A stretch of 64,000 bases of DNA from Verrucomicrobiaceae bacterium. GTDB lineage: Bacteria > Verrucomicrobiota > Verrucomicrobiia > Verrucomicrobiales > Akkermansiaceae. Positions 38,104 to 47,299 of the stretch are shown piece after piece. Both the position numbers and the translations under genes were made by a program. Where the stretch lies: positions 124,001 to 188,000 of the forward strand of contig JAIXQH010000044.1 of NCBI GenBank assembly GCA_027484055.1, written 5' to 3'. The notes under the pieces were generated by a model. It saw only the letters and a program-made list of their open reading frames with translations, was not told where the DNA came from and searched no databases. How positions within the stretch are numbered: the stretch's first letter is position 1; every line of letters begins with the position of its first letter.

Positions 38104-41100
38104 AAACCCAGCCACTTTCCCACCCTCGCGCTGCACTCCGCGCCGCCCACCAACCCGGGCTCGCTATCGTCGTCGTCGTCTCTCTCATGGCGCTGCTCAT
38201 GCTGCTGGTCCTGGCCTTCCTCCTCACCAGCTCCACCAACCGCAACATCTCCAGCACCGACGTCGCCATCCGCCAAGCCGACAGCGTCGCCGAGCTCGCC
38301 AAAGAAACCTTTGTCAGCGACCTCCTCGCTGAAATGAAAGACGGCTCACAAAACATTCAACAAAACGCCGACGGCAGCTACGCTTTCAGCATCGACACCC
38401 CGCGGAACATGGTCCCCAGCCGCGCCGTCAGGAGCAACATCGGCTCAGACCCCATCTACCGCAACATCGTCAAACAAAGTGCCGACGGAGTCACCACCCA
38501 CAGCCTTGGTCGCAGCGGCGTGCAGCGCGCCTCCAGCGTCTCCACCTCCCAGCCAGACCTAGACGGACGCAGCATCGCCCCCAAGCGCTGGAGCGCCCCG
38601 AAACTCCTCGCCCCCGGTCAAGAACTCACCACCAACCAAGTCCCCGACTGGATCTACACCACCCGCAGTGGCACCAACCCCACCCGCTTCAGTCAAAACA
38701 ACAGCCAATCCACCGACCCGACAGGAGCCGTCAACCCCGACTACATCGTCGGTCGCTACGCCTACCAAGTTTATGATGTCTCCGGCCTGCTCGACGCCAA
38801 CGTCGTCGGCAACGACTCCCAGAACCCACCCGCTGGCGTCCCTAGCCGCAAAGGCTCCCTCGTCTGGGCCGACCTAAGCGTCCTCCCCAACTACAACTCC
38901 AACCCTGGTGCCCTCGGCGACTGGCGGCGCATCAGCAGTAAAAACTGGCCCAAAGGCATCAGCGCCTCCAGCGTCGAAGACTTCATCCGCGAGTGGGGCC
39001 AAGTCAACGGCTGGATGAAAACCCCCGTCGTCAACAACAACTCAGACAATCTCTTCCTCACCCGGAAGGATCTTATCGCCTACCAAAAAGCCAACCCCAA
39101 CGTCATCCCCGAGAGCGCCCTCCCCTATTTCACCACCAATAGCCTCGCCCTTAATCGCCCCTCTTGGGCACCCACGTCGAGTGCAGGAGGGGGGTTTGAC
39201 TATAAAGGCCGTAAGGACGACCCAACCTCACCGAACCGCCGCATCGCAGGTGTCTTGGTGAAGAGTGGCTTTACACGTCGTGATGGAACCACCGCAAAGC
39301 CTGGCGAACCATTGATCATCAGTCCTTTTCCACTCAGTAAAATCAATGCTTTCACCACAAACAATATGGCAGACATCGCCAAATATTTCGGCCTCGTGCG
39401 GGGTTCGAGTGCAGGCACATGGATCTACACCAATTTCTCCAATAGTAGAATACGAACTCTTGAAGAACTCGCCGCTCTTAGCCCACCTCGCGAGCCTGAC
39501 TTTTTTGAAATGCTCAAGGCGGGTCTTCTAAACGGCTCACTTGCAGTCGCCAATAGGTCCGACGGTTTCTTCAAAGACACGATCCGCGACGGGAATGAAG
39601 CCTATCAAATTTTGCGCATCGGCGCGAGCATCATAGACCAGTGGGACACCGACGACGATCCTACCGTCATTGAATTTGGCGTCGGTAATCCTCTAACCGG
39701 CGTCCGTACTGAAGACGTTGCCGGAGTAGAAAACCTCCCATATTTCCACTTCCTAACTGAGTCTCGCTTCCGTCGCCGCGATGCGGAACCTCCCAATGAC
39801 CCGATTGCCTGCACCTATATCAATTTCCAACTGTGGAACCCTCACCGGAATCCTATACTCGGAAAATGCGCATCGGGGGCGATCCGGATTGCCTTCGCAG
39901 GCACCAGCTACATGGCTTGGAATACCAGCTCCTCCAACCAAGAAGCAGGCTACACGCCCTACGCCCGAAATTCTGAGAAACGAACTGCGACATTCGATCA
40001 AGACTTTATCGAATTCACCATCGGAACTGGCACCTCAAGTTTTTCAACCCCCGTTTACCTCAAGCCTGGAATCGCTGGTGCTAGGGCATCAAGGCCTGGT
40101 GATTCCACTACAGTGGGTGAAGCACCTGTCATCGGCTACAAAGTCGGAGAGATTAATGCCCCGTATGCTGATGCCCCGGCAGGTCATACAGTTCGATATA
40201 GTTCCAACGGACTCTTCTCCAGATACGAGCCCTCCATGAGCTTCGCCTTGCAAAAAAATGTCAGAGGCGTTTGGGTGAACTACCAGATCATTCCTGAGTG
40301 GACCCTGACTCATGGATTTGTCATAGGCTCACTAAACGATAACACTACAAGACTCTATGCAGCCAAAGGCGACTATGCGAATCTTCACGGTATGCTCATC
40401 GACCCACGTACAACCCGGCACGGAATTTCCTCCACAACAAATGCACAGTTAGCGATTGGAAAAACCACTGGCGGTCGTTCATACGACAATAAGTTTTTCC
40501 CACCTGCCAACTGGATCACTCCCGGAAACCGGGTGCCGGAGCAGTATCAATCAAATTCTCCTGGTGGTAGATCCGTCATGTTCAACCGCGACGGGACACG
40601 CTGGCCGAGCGATGGAGGAGAGCCGTTCAGCATGACCGATCCGAATCAACGCCCGGAAATTCTCAACCGTCCGTTCCAAAGCGTAGTTGAAATGGGCATG
40701 GCCTTCCGCGACCAGCCTTGGACCTCACTCAACTTCTTCGGAGATTCTGACGATTTGACCAATCCTGGTGACGGTGCGCTTTTGGACCTCTTCAGCCTCA
40801 CAGAAACTCCAACCCGAGGAGGTGTGCTCAACCCGAATGCGGCTCCAGCGGACGTGCTCCAAACACTCCTCAGCCAAGCCTCGGTTCACGAAGGCGGTAT
40901 CACCCTATCCAACGATCTGGCCAAGAGCTACGCCACTGCCATCCGTACCCAACTTGATTCTAATCCGATTGTCAGTCTGGGTGAACTTACCACACTCACA
41001 AGCACCGTTATTAAGTCATCCAAGGTGACTGGCGAATTGAATTACAAGGCACGCGAAGTAATCGGTCGGGCCTTGAGCGACGTGTCGAATGTCCGCACTT

Positions 41101-41267
41101 GGAATTTCCTAATCGACATCATCGCGCAAAGTGGGAAAATCTCCCCATCGGCGAGCTCGCTTGAAAGTTTCGTCACCCAAGGAGAACGCCGCCTATGGTA
41201 TAATATTGCAATCGATCGCGTGACAGGAGAGGTTATCAGCGCAAAACGCGAAACTATTTTTGAATAA
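38100..41267 (+). CDS. large prepilin-like protein; Verru_Chthon cassette protein A-like (GspK/PilX-like N-terminus, about 1055 aa)
   Basis: QPGLAIVVVVSLMALLMLLVLAFLLTSS N-terminus without Glu+5; ATGA overlap with upstream gene. Confidence 0.82.
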   Translation: MKTQPLSHPRAALRAAHQPGLAIVVVVSLMALLMLLVLAFLLTSSTNRNISSTDVAIRQADSVAELAKETFVSDLLAEMKDGSQNIQQNADGSYAFSIDTPRNMVPSRAVRSNIGSDPIYRNIVKQSADGVTTHSLGRSGVQRASSVSTSQPDLDGRSIAPKRWSAPKLLAPGQELTTNQVPDWIYTTRSGTNPTRFSQNNSQSTDPTGAVNPDYIVGRYAYQVYDVSGLLDANVVGNDSQNPPAGVPSRKGSLVWADLSVLPNYNSNPGALGDWRRISSKNWPKGISASSVEDFIREWGQVNGWMKTPVVNNNSDNLFLTRKDLIAYQKANPNVIPESALPYFTTNSLALNRPSWAPTSSAGGGFDYKGRKDDPTSPNRRIAGVLVKSGFTRRDGTTAKPGEPLIISPFPLSKINAFTTNNMADIAKYFGLVRGSSAGTWIYTNFSNSRIRTLEELAALSPPREPDFFEMLKAGLLNGSLAVANRSDGFFKDTIRDGNEAYQILRIGASIIDQWDTDDDPTVIEFGVGNPLTGVRTEDVAGVENLPYFHFLTESRFRRRDAEPPNDPIACTYINFQLWNPHRNPILGKCASGAIRIAFAGTSYMAWNTSSSNQEAGYTPYARNSEKRTATFDQDFIEFTIGTGTSSFSTPVYLKPGIAGARASRPGDSTTVGEAPVIGYKVGEINAPYADAPAGHTVRYSSNGLFSRYEPSMSFALQKNVRGVWVNYQIIPEWTLTHGFVIGSLNDNTTRLYAAKGDYANLHGMLIDPRTTRHGISSTTNAQLAIGKTTGGRSYDNKFFPPANWITPGNRVPEQYQSNSPGGRSVMFNRDGTRWPSDGGEPFSMTDPNQRPEILNRPFQSVVEMGMAFRDQPWTSLNFFGDSDDLTNPGDGALLDLFSLTETPTRGGVLNPNAAPADVLQTLLSQASVHEGGITLSNDLAKSYATAIRTQLDSNPIVSLGELTTLTSTVIKSSKVTGELNYKAREVIGRALSDVSNVRTWNFLIDIIAQSGKISPSASSLESFVTQGERRLWYNIAIDRVTGEVISAKRETIFE

Positions 41268-41293
41268 ACGCCCAGAGACCACACCCCCACTTC

Positions 41294-42091
41294 ATGAATC
41301 TTTCTCGTCCAATTTTACCGATTTTTATTCTCTCGGTCTCCGGTTCGCTTCACAGCCATTCACAAACTCCGCCAGCGGCACCTGTTGTCGCGCCTGCGGC
41401 ACCAAAGATTTTACTCTCCCCTCCCGCCGATAAAGTAGCTTGGAACATTCGTTACACTTACAAGAAAAGTCGCGAGGCTGTGGCAGACGAGAAAAAGGGT
41501 GACTTGGCCTCAAAAGCGCTTGAGCCCACAGACTTGGCTCGTCCTGAGAAGATCGACTATATCATCAAAGCTCCCGTTTCGAGTGCGATCACCCATTACG
41601 AAGGCGGGCCGAAAGAGGAGGCCTATTACTTCGGGAATTTCGAGTTCAAAAAAACCCTGCGCCAAAAAGCGGTTCTGATGTCGGACCTCGATAGTTACCC
41701 GACGGCGGAGCAACTATTCCGCAAGCGTTTCCCCGGTGTCCACTGGGTTTTTCCGAAACATTTCGTCAGAGTGGAAGTGGCCTATGGAGAGCCCTGCGCT
41801 TACTTCAAAGACGTGGCGGCGGTCCGGCCAAAAGACACCGATAAAATGGATGATCTTTTGGACGAATCAAAGTATGGCGGACGAGAGGCTTGGTTCAGCG
41901 TTGCGACGGGTTTACCTGTTGCTTTCAAAACCGAGGATGCAACAGGCCGCTACAACTTCGAAGCCCCACCTACGACTCCCGTGACCATACCGCCTGATGT
42001 GCGGGAAAGCATTGCAAAGCAAGCGAAGTATCTAGCCTATTTACAACAACGTGCAGCGCTCACCGAGCCTCAAGCAAAGAAAAAACCTTAA
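41294..42091 (+). CDS. secreted hypothetical protein at the end of the pseudopilin operon
   Basis: Signal peptide MNLSRPILPIFILSVSGSLHSHSQ; 26 bp after the GspK-like gene. Confidence 0.7.
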   Translation: MNLSRPILPIFILSVSGSLHSHSQTPPAAPVVAPAAPKILLSPPADKVAWNIRYTYKKSREAVADEKKGDLASKALEPTDLARPEKIDYIIKAPVSSAITHYEGGPKEEAYYFGNFEFKKTLRQKAVLMSDLDSYPTAEQLFRKRFPGVHWVFPKHFVRVEVAYGEPCAYFKDVAAVRPKDTDKMDDLLDESKYGGREAWFSVATGLPVAFKTEDATGRYNFEAPPTTPVTIPPDVRESIAKQAKYLAYLQQRAALTEPQAKKKP

Positions 42092-42169
42092 TACGGGAAC
42101 CATCAAGGATCGCCTCCGTGCTTGAGGCGGAGGATGGAGGAACCTCCCGCCTCCCTATCCGGGGCTAGC

Positions 42170-43288
42170 TCACCACTCCACGCCCAGTCCGTGCCTTCCA
42201 GCGAGCTCGAGCAGATCCTCACGCATGGGCCATTCGTCGGGGCGTTCGCTGGTTAGGTGACGTTTACTGGCTCCTTTGAGGGTCATGCAGCCGGTGTTGT
42301 CGCCGATTTGGCGGATTGATTCGACTTCCTCGGCGGTGAAGCGGACATCTGGCATGAGACCGAACTCGCGGATTTTATCCTCGATGCGACGGGCGCTTTC
42401 CCCGGCTTCTTGGATGAAGGTGGGCACGACGGACTCCACGGCCGGGTGGCTGAGGTTCCAGATGCAAGCGAACTGGAGTAGGCTCAGATTGTATTTCTCG
42501 GCGAGGGGGCGCATGCGGTTGGCCTTTTCCATGCCGTGCTGGACCCAGCCTTCTGGGCGATAGGTGCGGTGATCGCCGGGTTTGAAGGAATGGTCAGGGC
42601 CGCCGACGTCGTCGTGGAAGACGCCGCCGTAATCGACGACGCGGGTCATGACCTTGATGCCGTGCGCCTCACAAAGCGGGAGCGTGAGGCCGACGGGCCA
42701 AGGTTCGAGAGGGTTTAAAATGAGCATCGACCAGTCGATGAGTTCGCCGAATTTTTCAAAGCAGCCGACGAGATCGAGGGAAAAGCCATTGGCGGGACCG
42801 GGCGCGATGCCGAGGCGGTGAGCGAGTCCTTCCGCTTTCACGGTGGCGAGTGCTTGCCAGAGGGGTTCGCTGGTGTAGCCGAGTTCGTCTGGGTTGTGGA
42901 GCATGAGCAGGTCGAAGTGGTCGCTGCCGCAGCGCTCAAGTTCTTTGGCGCAGGCCATGCGGATGAAGTCGAGGTAGCCGTCTGGACCGCGCAGGGCGGG
43001 GCTGGTGAAGCGGGGGTAGCCCTTGCTGCCCTCACGCTGGCCTTCATAAAAATCATGGCCGATCATGCCGACGAGCGAGAAGGTGCTACGGTCGATTCCT
43101 TTTAAAGCACGGCCAAGCAGCTCGTCCGCCTTGCCATTTCCGTAAACATCCGAGGTGACGAAGGTGCGGATGCCCGCTTGGTAGGCGGTCTCGATGCAGC
43201 CGATGAAGCGCTCTTCAGATAAGGTCTCGCCAAAATGCATGAAGCGGCCGCCGCTCCAAGTTCCGTATGCCGTTGTCGTGGGTTCCAT
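42170..43288 (-). CDS. aldo/keto reductase family protein
   Basis: TSDVYGNGKADELLGRAL, DHFDLLMLHNPDE; ATG at MEPTTTAYG. Confidence 0.85.
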   Translation of the reverse strand: MEPTTTAYGTWSGGRFMHFGETLSEERFIGCIETAYQAGIRTFVTSDVYGNGKADELLGRALKGIDRSTFSLVGMIGHDFYEGQREGSKGYPRFTSPALRGPDGYLDFIRMACAKELERCGSDHFDLLMLHNPDELGYTSEPLWQALATVKAEGLAHRLGIAPGPANGFSLDLVGCFEKFGELIDWSMLILNPLEPWPVGLTLPLCEAHGIKVMTRVVDYGGVFHDDVGGPDHSFKPGDHRTYRPEGWVQHGMEKANRMRPLAEKYNLSLLQFACIWNLSHPAVESVVPTFIQEAGESARRIEDKIREFGLMPDVRFTAEEVESIRQIGDNTGCMTLKGASKRHLTSERPDEWPMREDLLELAGRHGLGVEW

Positions 43289-43433
43289 GGTGGTAAAAAG
43301 GTCTCTCGGCCACTGAGTAATCCCGCAGAGTGTGCCGGTCAACGCAAAGGAGGCGTGTGGTGTTCTGAAAAATTGAGCAGATCTTGCGCTTCCGCTTTGC
43401 AGTGCGCGTGCTGGCTGCTGGACTGCGTGCCAG

Positions 43434-44141
43434 ATGCGCTTGGATCGATTTCTCACCCACCGGACTGATTTACCCCGGCGGGAAATCTTGAGGCTGCTAG
43501 CGGAGGGCCAGTTGGCGGTGGACGGAGCGATCGAATCCAGCGGCTTGAGGAAAATCGGCCCATTTACCAAAGTGGAGCTGGCTGGGGAAATCCTGCAAGC
43601 GCGGGAAGCGGTTTACCTCATGCTGCACAAGCCAGCAGGCTATCTGAGCGCGACTCAAGACTTGCTCCATCCCACGGTGCTGGAACTCATCGATCATCCA
43701 CTGCGAGACGAATTGCACCTAGCGGGGCGGCTGGACCGGGCGAGCACCGGGCTGATTTTGCTGACGAATGACGGTCGCTGGTCCAAGCGCGTGACCGAGC
43801 CGGAGGAGGAAATCCCAAAGGTTTACCGAGTGACGACGCGGGACATCATCGCGGAAGAGACGGCCGCACACTTCACCCAGGGGATTTATTTCGCCTACGA
43901 AGATCTGACCACTCGGCCAGCGATTTTAGAAATCCTCAGTGAGCGTGAGGCACTTTTAACGATCCATGAAGGACGCTACCATCAGGTGAAACGCATGTTT
44001 CACGCGGTTGGGAATCAGGTGCTGAGCCTGCATCGGGAGAGAATCGGTGCCTTATCCATGGACCATGGCCTAGCACCAGGCGAGTGGCGGCACCTCAGTT
44101 CCGCAGAGGTGGGGTATTTCATTCCCACAAGCGGCTTGTGA
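43434..44141 (+). CDS. rsuA: 16S rRNA pseudouridine synthase, RsuA family
   Basis: S4-like N-terminus; LMLHKPAGYLSAT, LAGRLDRASTGLILLTND, GRYHQVKRMFHAVGN. Confidence 0.88.
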   Translation: MRLDRFLTHRTDLPRREILRLLAEGQLAVDGAIESSGLRKIGPFTKVELAGEILQAREAVYLMLHKPAGYLSATQDLLHPTVLELIDHPLRDELHLAGRLDRASTGLILLTNDGRWSKRVTEPEEEIPKVYRVTTRDIIAEETAAHFTQGIYFAYEDLTTRPAILEILSEREALLTIHEGRYHQVKRMFHAVGNQVLSLHRERIGALSMDHGLAPGEWRHLSSAEVGYFIPTSGL

Positions 44142-44185
44142 TTGCGGTGATCTCGGTATGTTGCCTGCTTAGATTCTAATGACTT

Positions 44186-45415
44186 ATGGAGACTGAAATT
44201 GCGGGTTGGTTGAGTGTGGTTTTTCGCCTGGTACACGTGGTGGCAGCCATCATGTGGATTGGTAACTCGCTGCTCTTCACTTGGATGGAGCTGAACCTGA
44301 TCCCAGCGCCCCCTAAAAAGGACGGGGAGGAAAATGAGCTACTCGGCCACTTGGACATGCTTCATGGCGGAGGAGTCTTCCATTTACAAAAAAAGATCAT
44401 CAATCCGGCAGCGATCCCTGTGCCCTTGCATTGGTTCATGTGGCAGTCCTACACCACTTGGCTGAGCGGGGTGTTATTACTGATTTCAGTATTCTACGTC
44501 GGTGGCGGCTCGGCGATGCTGGATGCCACCAAGACCGCGCTGTCCGGTAGCACCGCCATCGGCCTGAGCGTGGCTGGGATCTTGGGTGGCTGGCTGATCT
44601 ACGACACCCTCTGGAAAACAGGGCTGAAGGATCGCAAGTGGGTGATAGTGCCGCTGTCGTTCGCACTGATCCTTGCGACGGCCTATGGCTACAATCAGGT
44701 CTTCAACGGTCGCATGGTCTATCTACAAATTGGCCTCATGATGGCGACATGCATGTCCGCGAATGTATTTTTCCATATCATTCAAAATCAGAAAAAGTTC
44801 ATGGCCTCTTTGCTGGCAGGACTGCCCCACGATTTGAAGTATGGCAAGCAAGCGAAGCTGCGCTCGATGCATAATCACTACATGACCTTCCCGGTGATTT
44901 TCATGATGCTCAGCGCCCACTCACCGCAAGTGACGAGTGCTGGGCAAAATGTGCCGATTCTTGGGGTGATCATCGCGACTCTAATGGGCATTAAATTGTT
45001 AATGAATTCGCGCTACCATTTCAAACATTGGCTGGCCACGGCGGTGGCGGTATTCACGCTGGCTTGCATCCTCATCAGCGTCTTGCTGGCCGTGCCGACG
45101 CGACAAGAATCAAGTGCTGCTACTGGTGTCGTGGCTGGAGGAAAACGCTTCGTCAGTCTCGGCTGCGCGGCCTGCCATCAAGTGGGTGCCGCACAAATCG
45201 CCCCAAATCTGGTAGGGGTTTACAACGCTCCACAACCGCTGGCAGATGGCTCGACCATCTTGGCCGATGAGGCCTACCTCCGCGAGTCCATCCTTCATCC
45301 ACAGTTGAAAGTCGTGAAAGGCTATGCGGCCGCCATGCCGTCGTATGCGCATTTACCCGCGAATGAAATCGACGAACTTCTGGCCTACATCAAATCCCTC
45401 ACTTCGACTCCGTGA
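44186..45415 (+). CDS. puuD: membrane urate oxidase PuuD-like protein with C-terminal cytochrome c domain
   Basis: Polytopic RLVHVVAAIMWIGNSLLFTWMELNL; C-terminal haem motif CAACH. Confidence 0.85.
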   Translation: METEIAGWLSVVFRLVHVVAAIMWIGNSLLFTWMELNLIPAPPKKDGEENELLGHLDMLHGGGVFHLQKKIINPAAIPVPLHWFMWQSYTTWLSGVLLLISVFYVGGGSAMLDATKTALSGSTAIGLSVAGILGGWLIYDTLWKTGLKDRKWVIVPLSFALILATAYGYNQVFNGRMVYLQIGLMMATCMSANVFFHIIQNQKKFMASLLAGLPHDLKYGKQAKLRSMHNHYMTFPVIFMMLSAHSPQVTSAGQNVPILGVIIATLMGIKLLMNSRYHFKHWLATAVAVFTLACILISVLLAVPTRQESSAATGVVAGGKRFVSLGCAACHQVGAAQIAPNLVGVYNAPQPLADGSTILADEAYLRESILHPQLKVVKGYAAAMPSYAHLPANEIDELLAYIKSLTSTP

Positions 45416-47222
45416 GACTTTTTCCGTGTCTTGCGAGGTTCAGCTGCCAGGCGCGTATGTTATAACGGCCACGGCCACGGGTTTTGAGCTGGGTGAGTAG
45501 CGTGTCTAATTCCGCAATAGCCGCCGTGCAGCCAGCCGCATCTGGAGGAAATCCCCCAAAAACACTCCCGCTGAGATGTTTGTAATCCGCGAGGTAATCT
45601 CGCGCGAGCCCTTGGTAGGTGCCGAGCAGCGCTTCGTCTTTGGCCAATTCTGCATCAGCGACGGCTTGAAAAAATGGAGCGGCCTCGTTGAGAAGTCCTT
45701 GATCCCAATTTTTCATTCCCGCCAGCATCCAGCCCATCACCCGGGAGGCGTCCTTCGCCGAGGTATCGAGATTCTTTGCCGGAATCGCAGGAATCGCTTG
45801 GACTTGTTTTAAAAGAGCCAGCAGATATTCACCCAGACGTGATTCAGCAGGAACTGATTCACAATGAGTTACCGCAGCCGCGGCCAAGGATCTTGCCGCC
45901 TCGGATTGACCGTCCATGAAGCTTACCAAAACGGCTTCCACGCCTGCCCAGCTCCGAGTGGGTTCTTGCAAATCCGGGTTTGCCACCAGTTTCCTAAATC
46001 CCTCAGCCGCTTTCGAGAAATCACGAGACTCCACCGCAGCTCGTGCTTCTCGATAGCTCCTTGCGATATCGATCGCCGCAGATGGATCTGACTCTGGAAG
46101 AACAGGCGCACTGGCAACAACCGTGGGTGAAACCACTGGCGGCACGACCTCACGAGTGAACCACCAACCAGCCAACCCAAGCACTGCCAAGGATACGAGA
46201 CAAGCGGCAGCGACTCGAATGGTGGTTTGTTGCTTCTTCTTCGCACTTCGCCTCGCAGATTTCGTAACCGTCTCTGAACGATCCCCCCCGGTCGACAAGT
46301 GCTTTAGCGCCAGCTCCAGCTTGGAAATCATCTCATCATAAGACGAAAACCTCGCCTGTGGTTGATACGCCATCGCCCGTTCAACAATCCGGCAAGTCTC
46401 AAGAGTCAGTTGCGGGTTCACCGTGCTGAGTGACACCACACGCTGCTTCGCCAGCCGCAGAGCGGTGGTGTCCATCGTTTCTTCACCACAAGACGGCACC
46501 CCTGCTAGGGCATGGTAGAGAGTCGCGCCGAAGGCATAAATATCCGCACGGAAGTCCTCGGGCGCGCCTTCGATGGTCTCAGGCGGCACATAATACGGAG
46601 TCGCCCAGACCTCGGTGGCCTGTGCCTGCCCTCCCTGGGTCACTAGCGCCAAGCCGAAGTCCACCAACTTTGCATGGCCCTCGGCATCGAGTAAGATATT
46701 TCCCGGTTTCACATCGCGGTGGATCAGTCCGGCGGCTTGCGCAGCTCTGAGACCCTGGGCGATCTCGATGGCGAGCGGGAGCATTTCCAGTTCCGGGATT
46801 TTCCCACGCTCACGGATTTGATGCTCGAAATGCCCGCCTGGCACCAACTCCATCGCGATGTAAAGGCGATCAAACGCCTTGCCCGTTCGCAACACTCGCA
46901 CGACATGCGGGTGACTGAAGGAGGCCGTGATTCTCGCCTCTTCCTCAAATGCGATGATCCGCCGCTCATCCGCAGAAAACTCCTCACTGAGGATTTTCAA
47001 AGCCACTTCCCGGTTCAAGGTCTTGTCCTTGGCGACGAAAACCATGCTCATGCCTCCAACCGCATGCCGGCTGACCAAGGTGTAAGGGCCAAATTCTCGT
47101 TTCACCCGTGTCTCTGCCTGACAGGCTGGGCAGACCACCCGGGAAAACGGAGCCACCGCAGAAACATCCATCGCACTTTCACAAGAATCACAATAGGCGA
47201 TGGTCTCTGAGCACTCTGGCAT
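45399..47222 (-). CDS. serine/threonine protein kinase with N-terminal zinc-ribbon and C-terminal TM/sensor region
   Basis: CDSC...CPAC, HRDVKPGNILL, KLVDFGLA, single TM then helical region. Confidence 0.92.
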   Translation of the reverse strand: MPECSETIAYCDSCESAMDVSAVAPFSRVVCPACQAETRVKREFGPYTLVSRHAVGGMSMVFVAKDKTLNREVALKILSEEFSADERRIIAFEEEARITASFSHPHVVRVLRTGKAFDRLYIAMELVPGGHFEHQIRERGKIPELEMLPLAIEIAQGLRAAQAAGLIHRDVKPGNILLDAEGHAKLVDFGLALVTQGGQAQATEVWATPYYVPPETIEGAPEDFRADIYAFGATLYHALAGVPSCGEETMDTTALRLAKQRVVSLSTVNPQLTLETCRIVERAMAYQPQARFSSYDEMISKLELALKHLSTGGDRSETVTKSARRSAKKKQQTTIRVAAACLVSLAVLGLAGWWFTREVVPPVVSPTVVASAPVLPESDPSAAIDIARSYREARAAVESRDFSKAAEGFRKLVANPDLQEPTRSWAGVEAVLVSFMDGQSEAARSLAAAAVTHCESVPAESRLGEYLLALLKQVQAIPAIPAKNLDTSAKDASRVMGWMLAGMKNWDQGLLNEAAPFFQAVADAELAKDEALLGTYQGLARDYLADYKHLSGSVFGGFPPDAAGCTAAIAELDTLLTQLKTRGRGRYNIRAWQLNLARHGKSLTESK

Positions 47223-47299
47223 GAGCCAGTTCTATCCATCTCAAGAGCTCCTGCAAACTTGAAACTTGCTGCAATGGCTCATCCGGTGAGAATTAGCGC

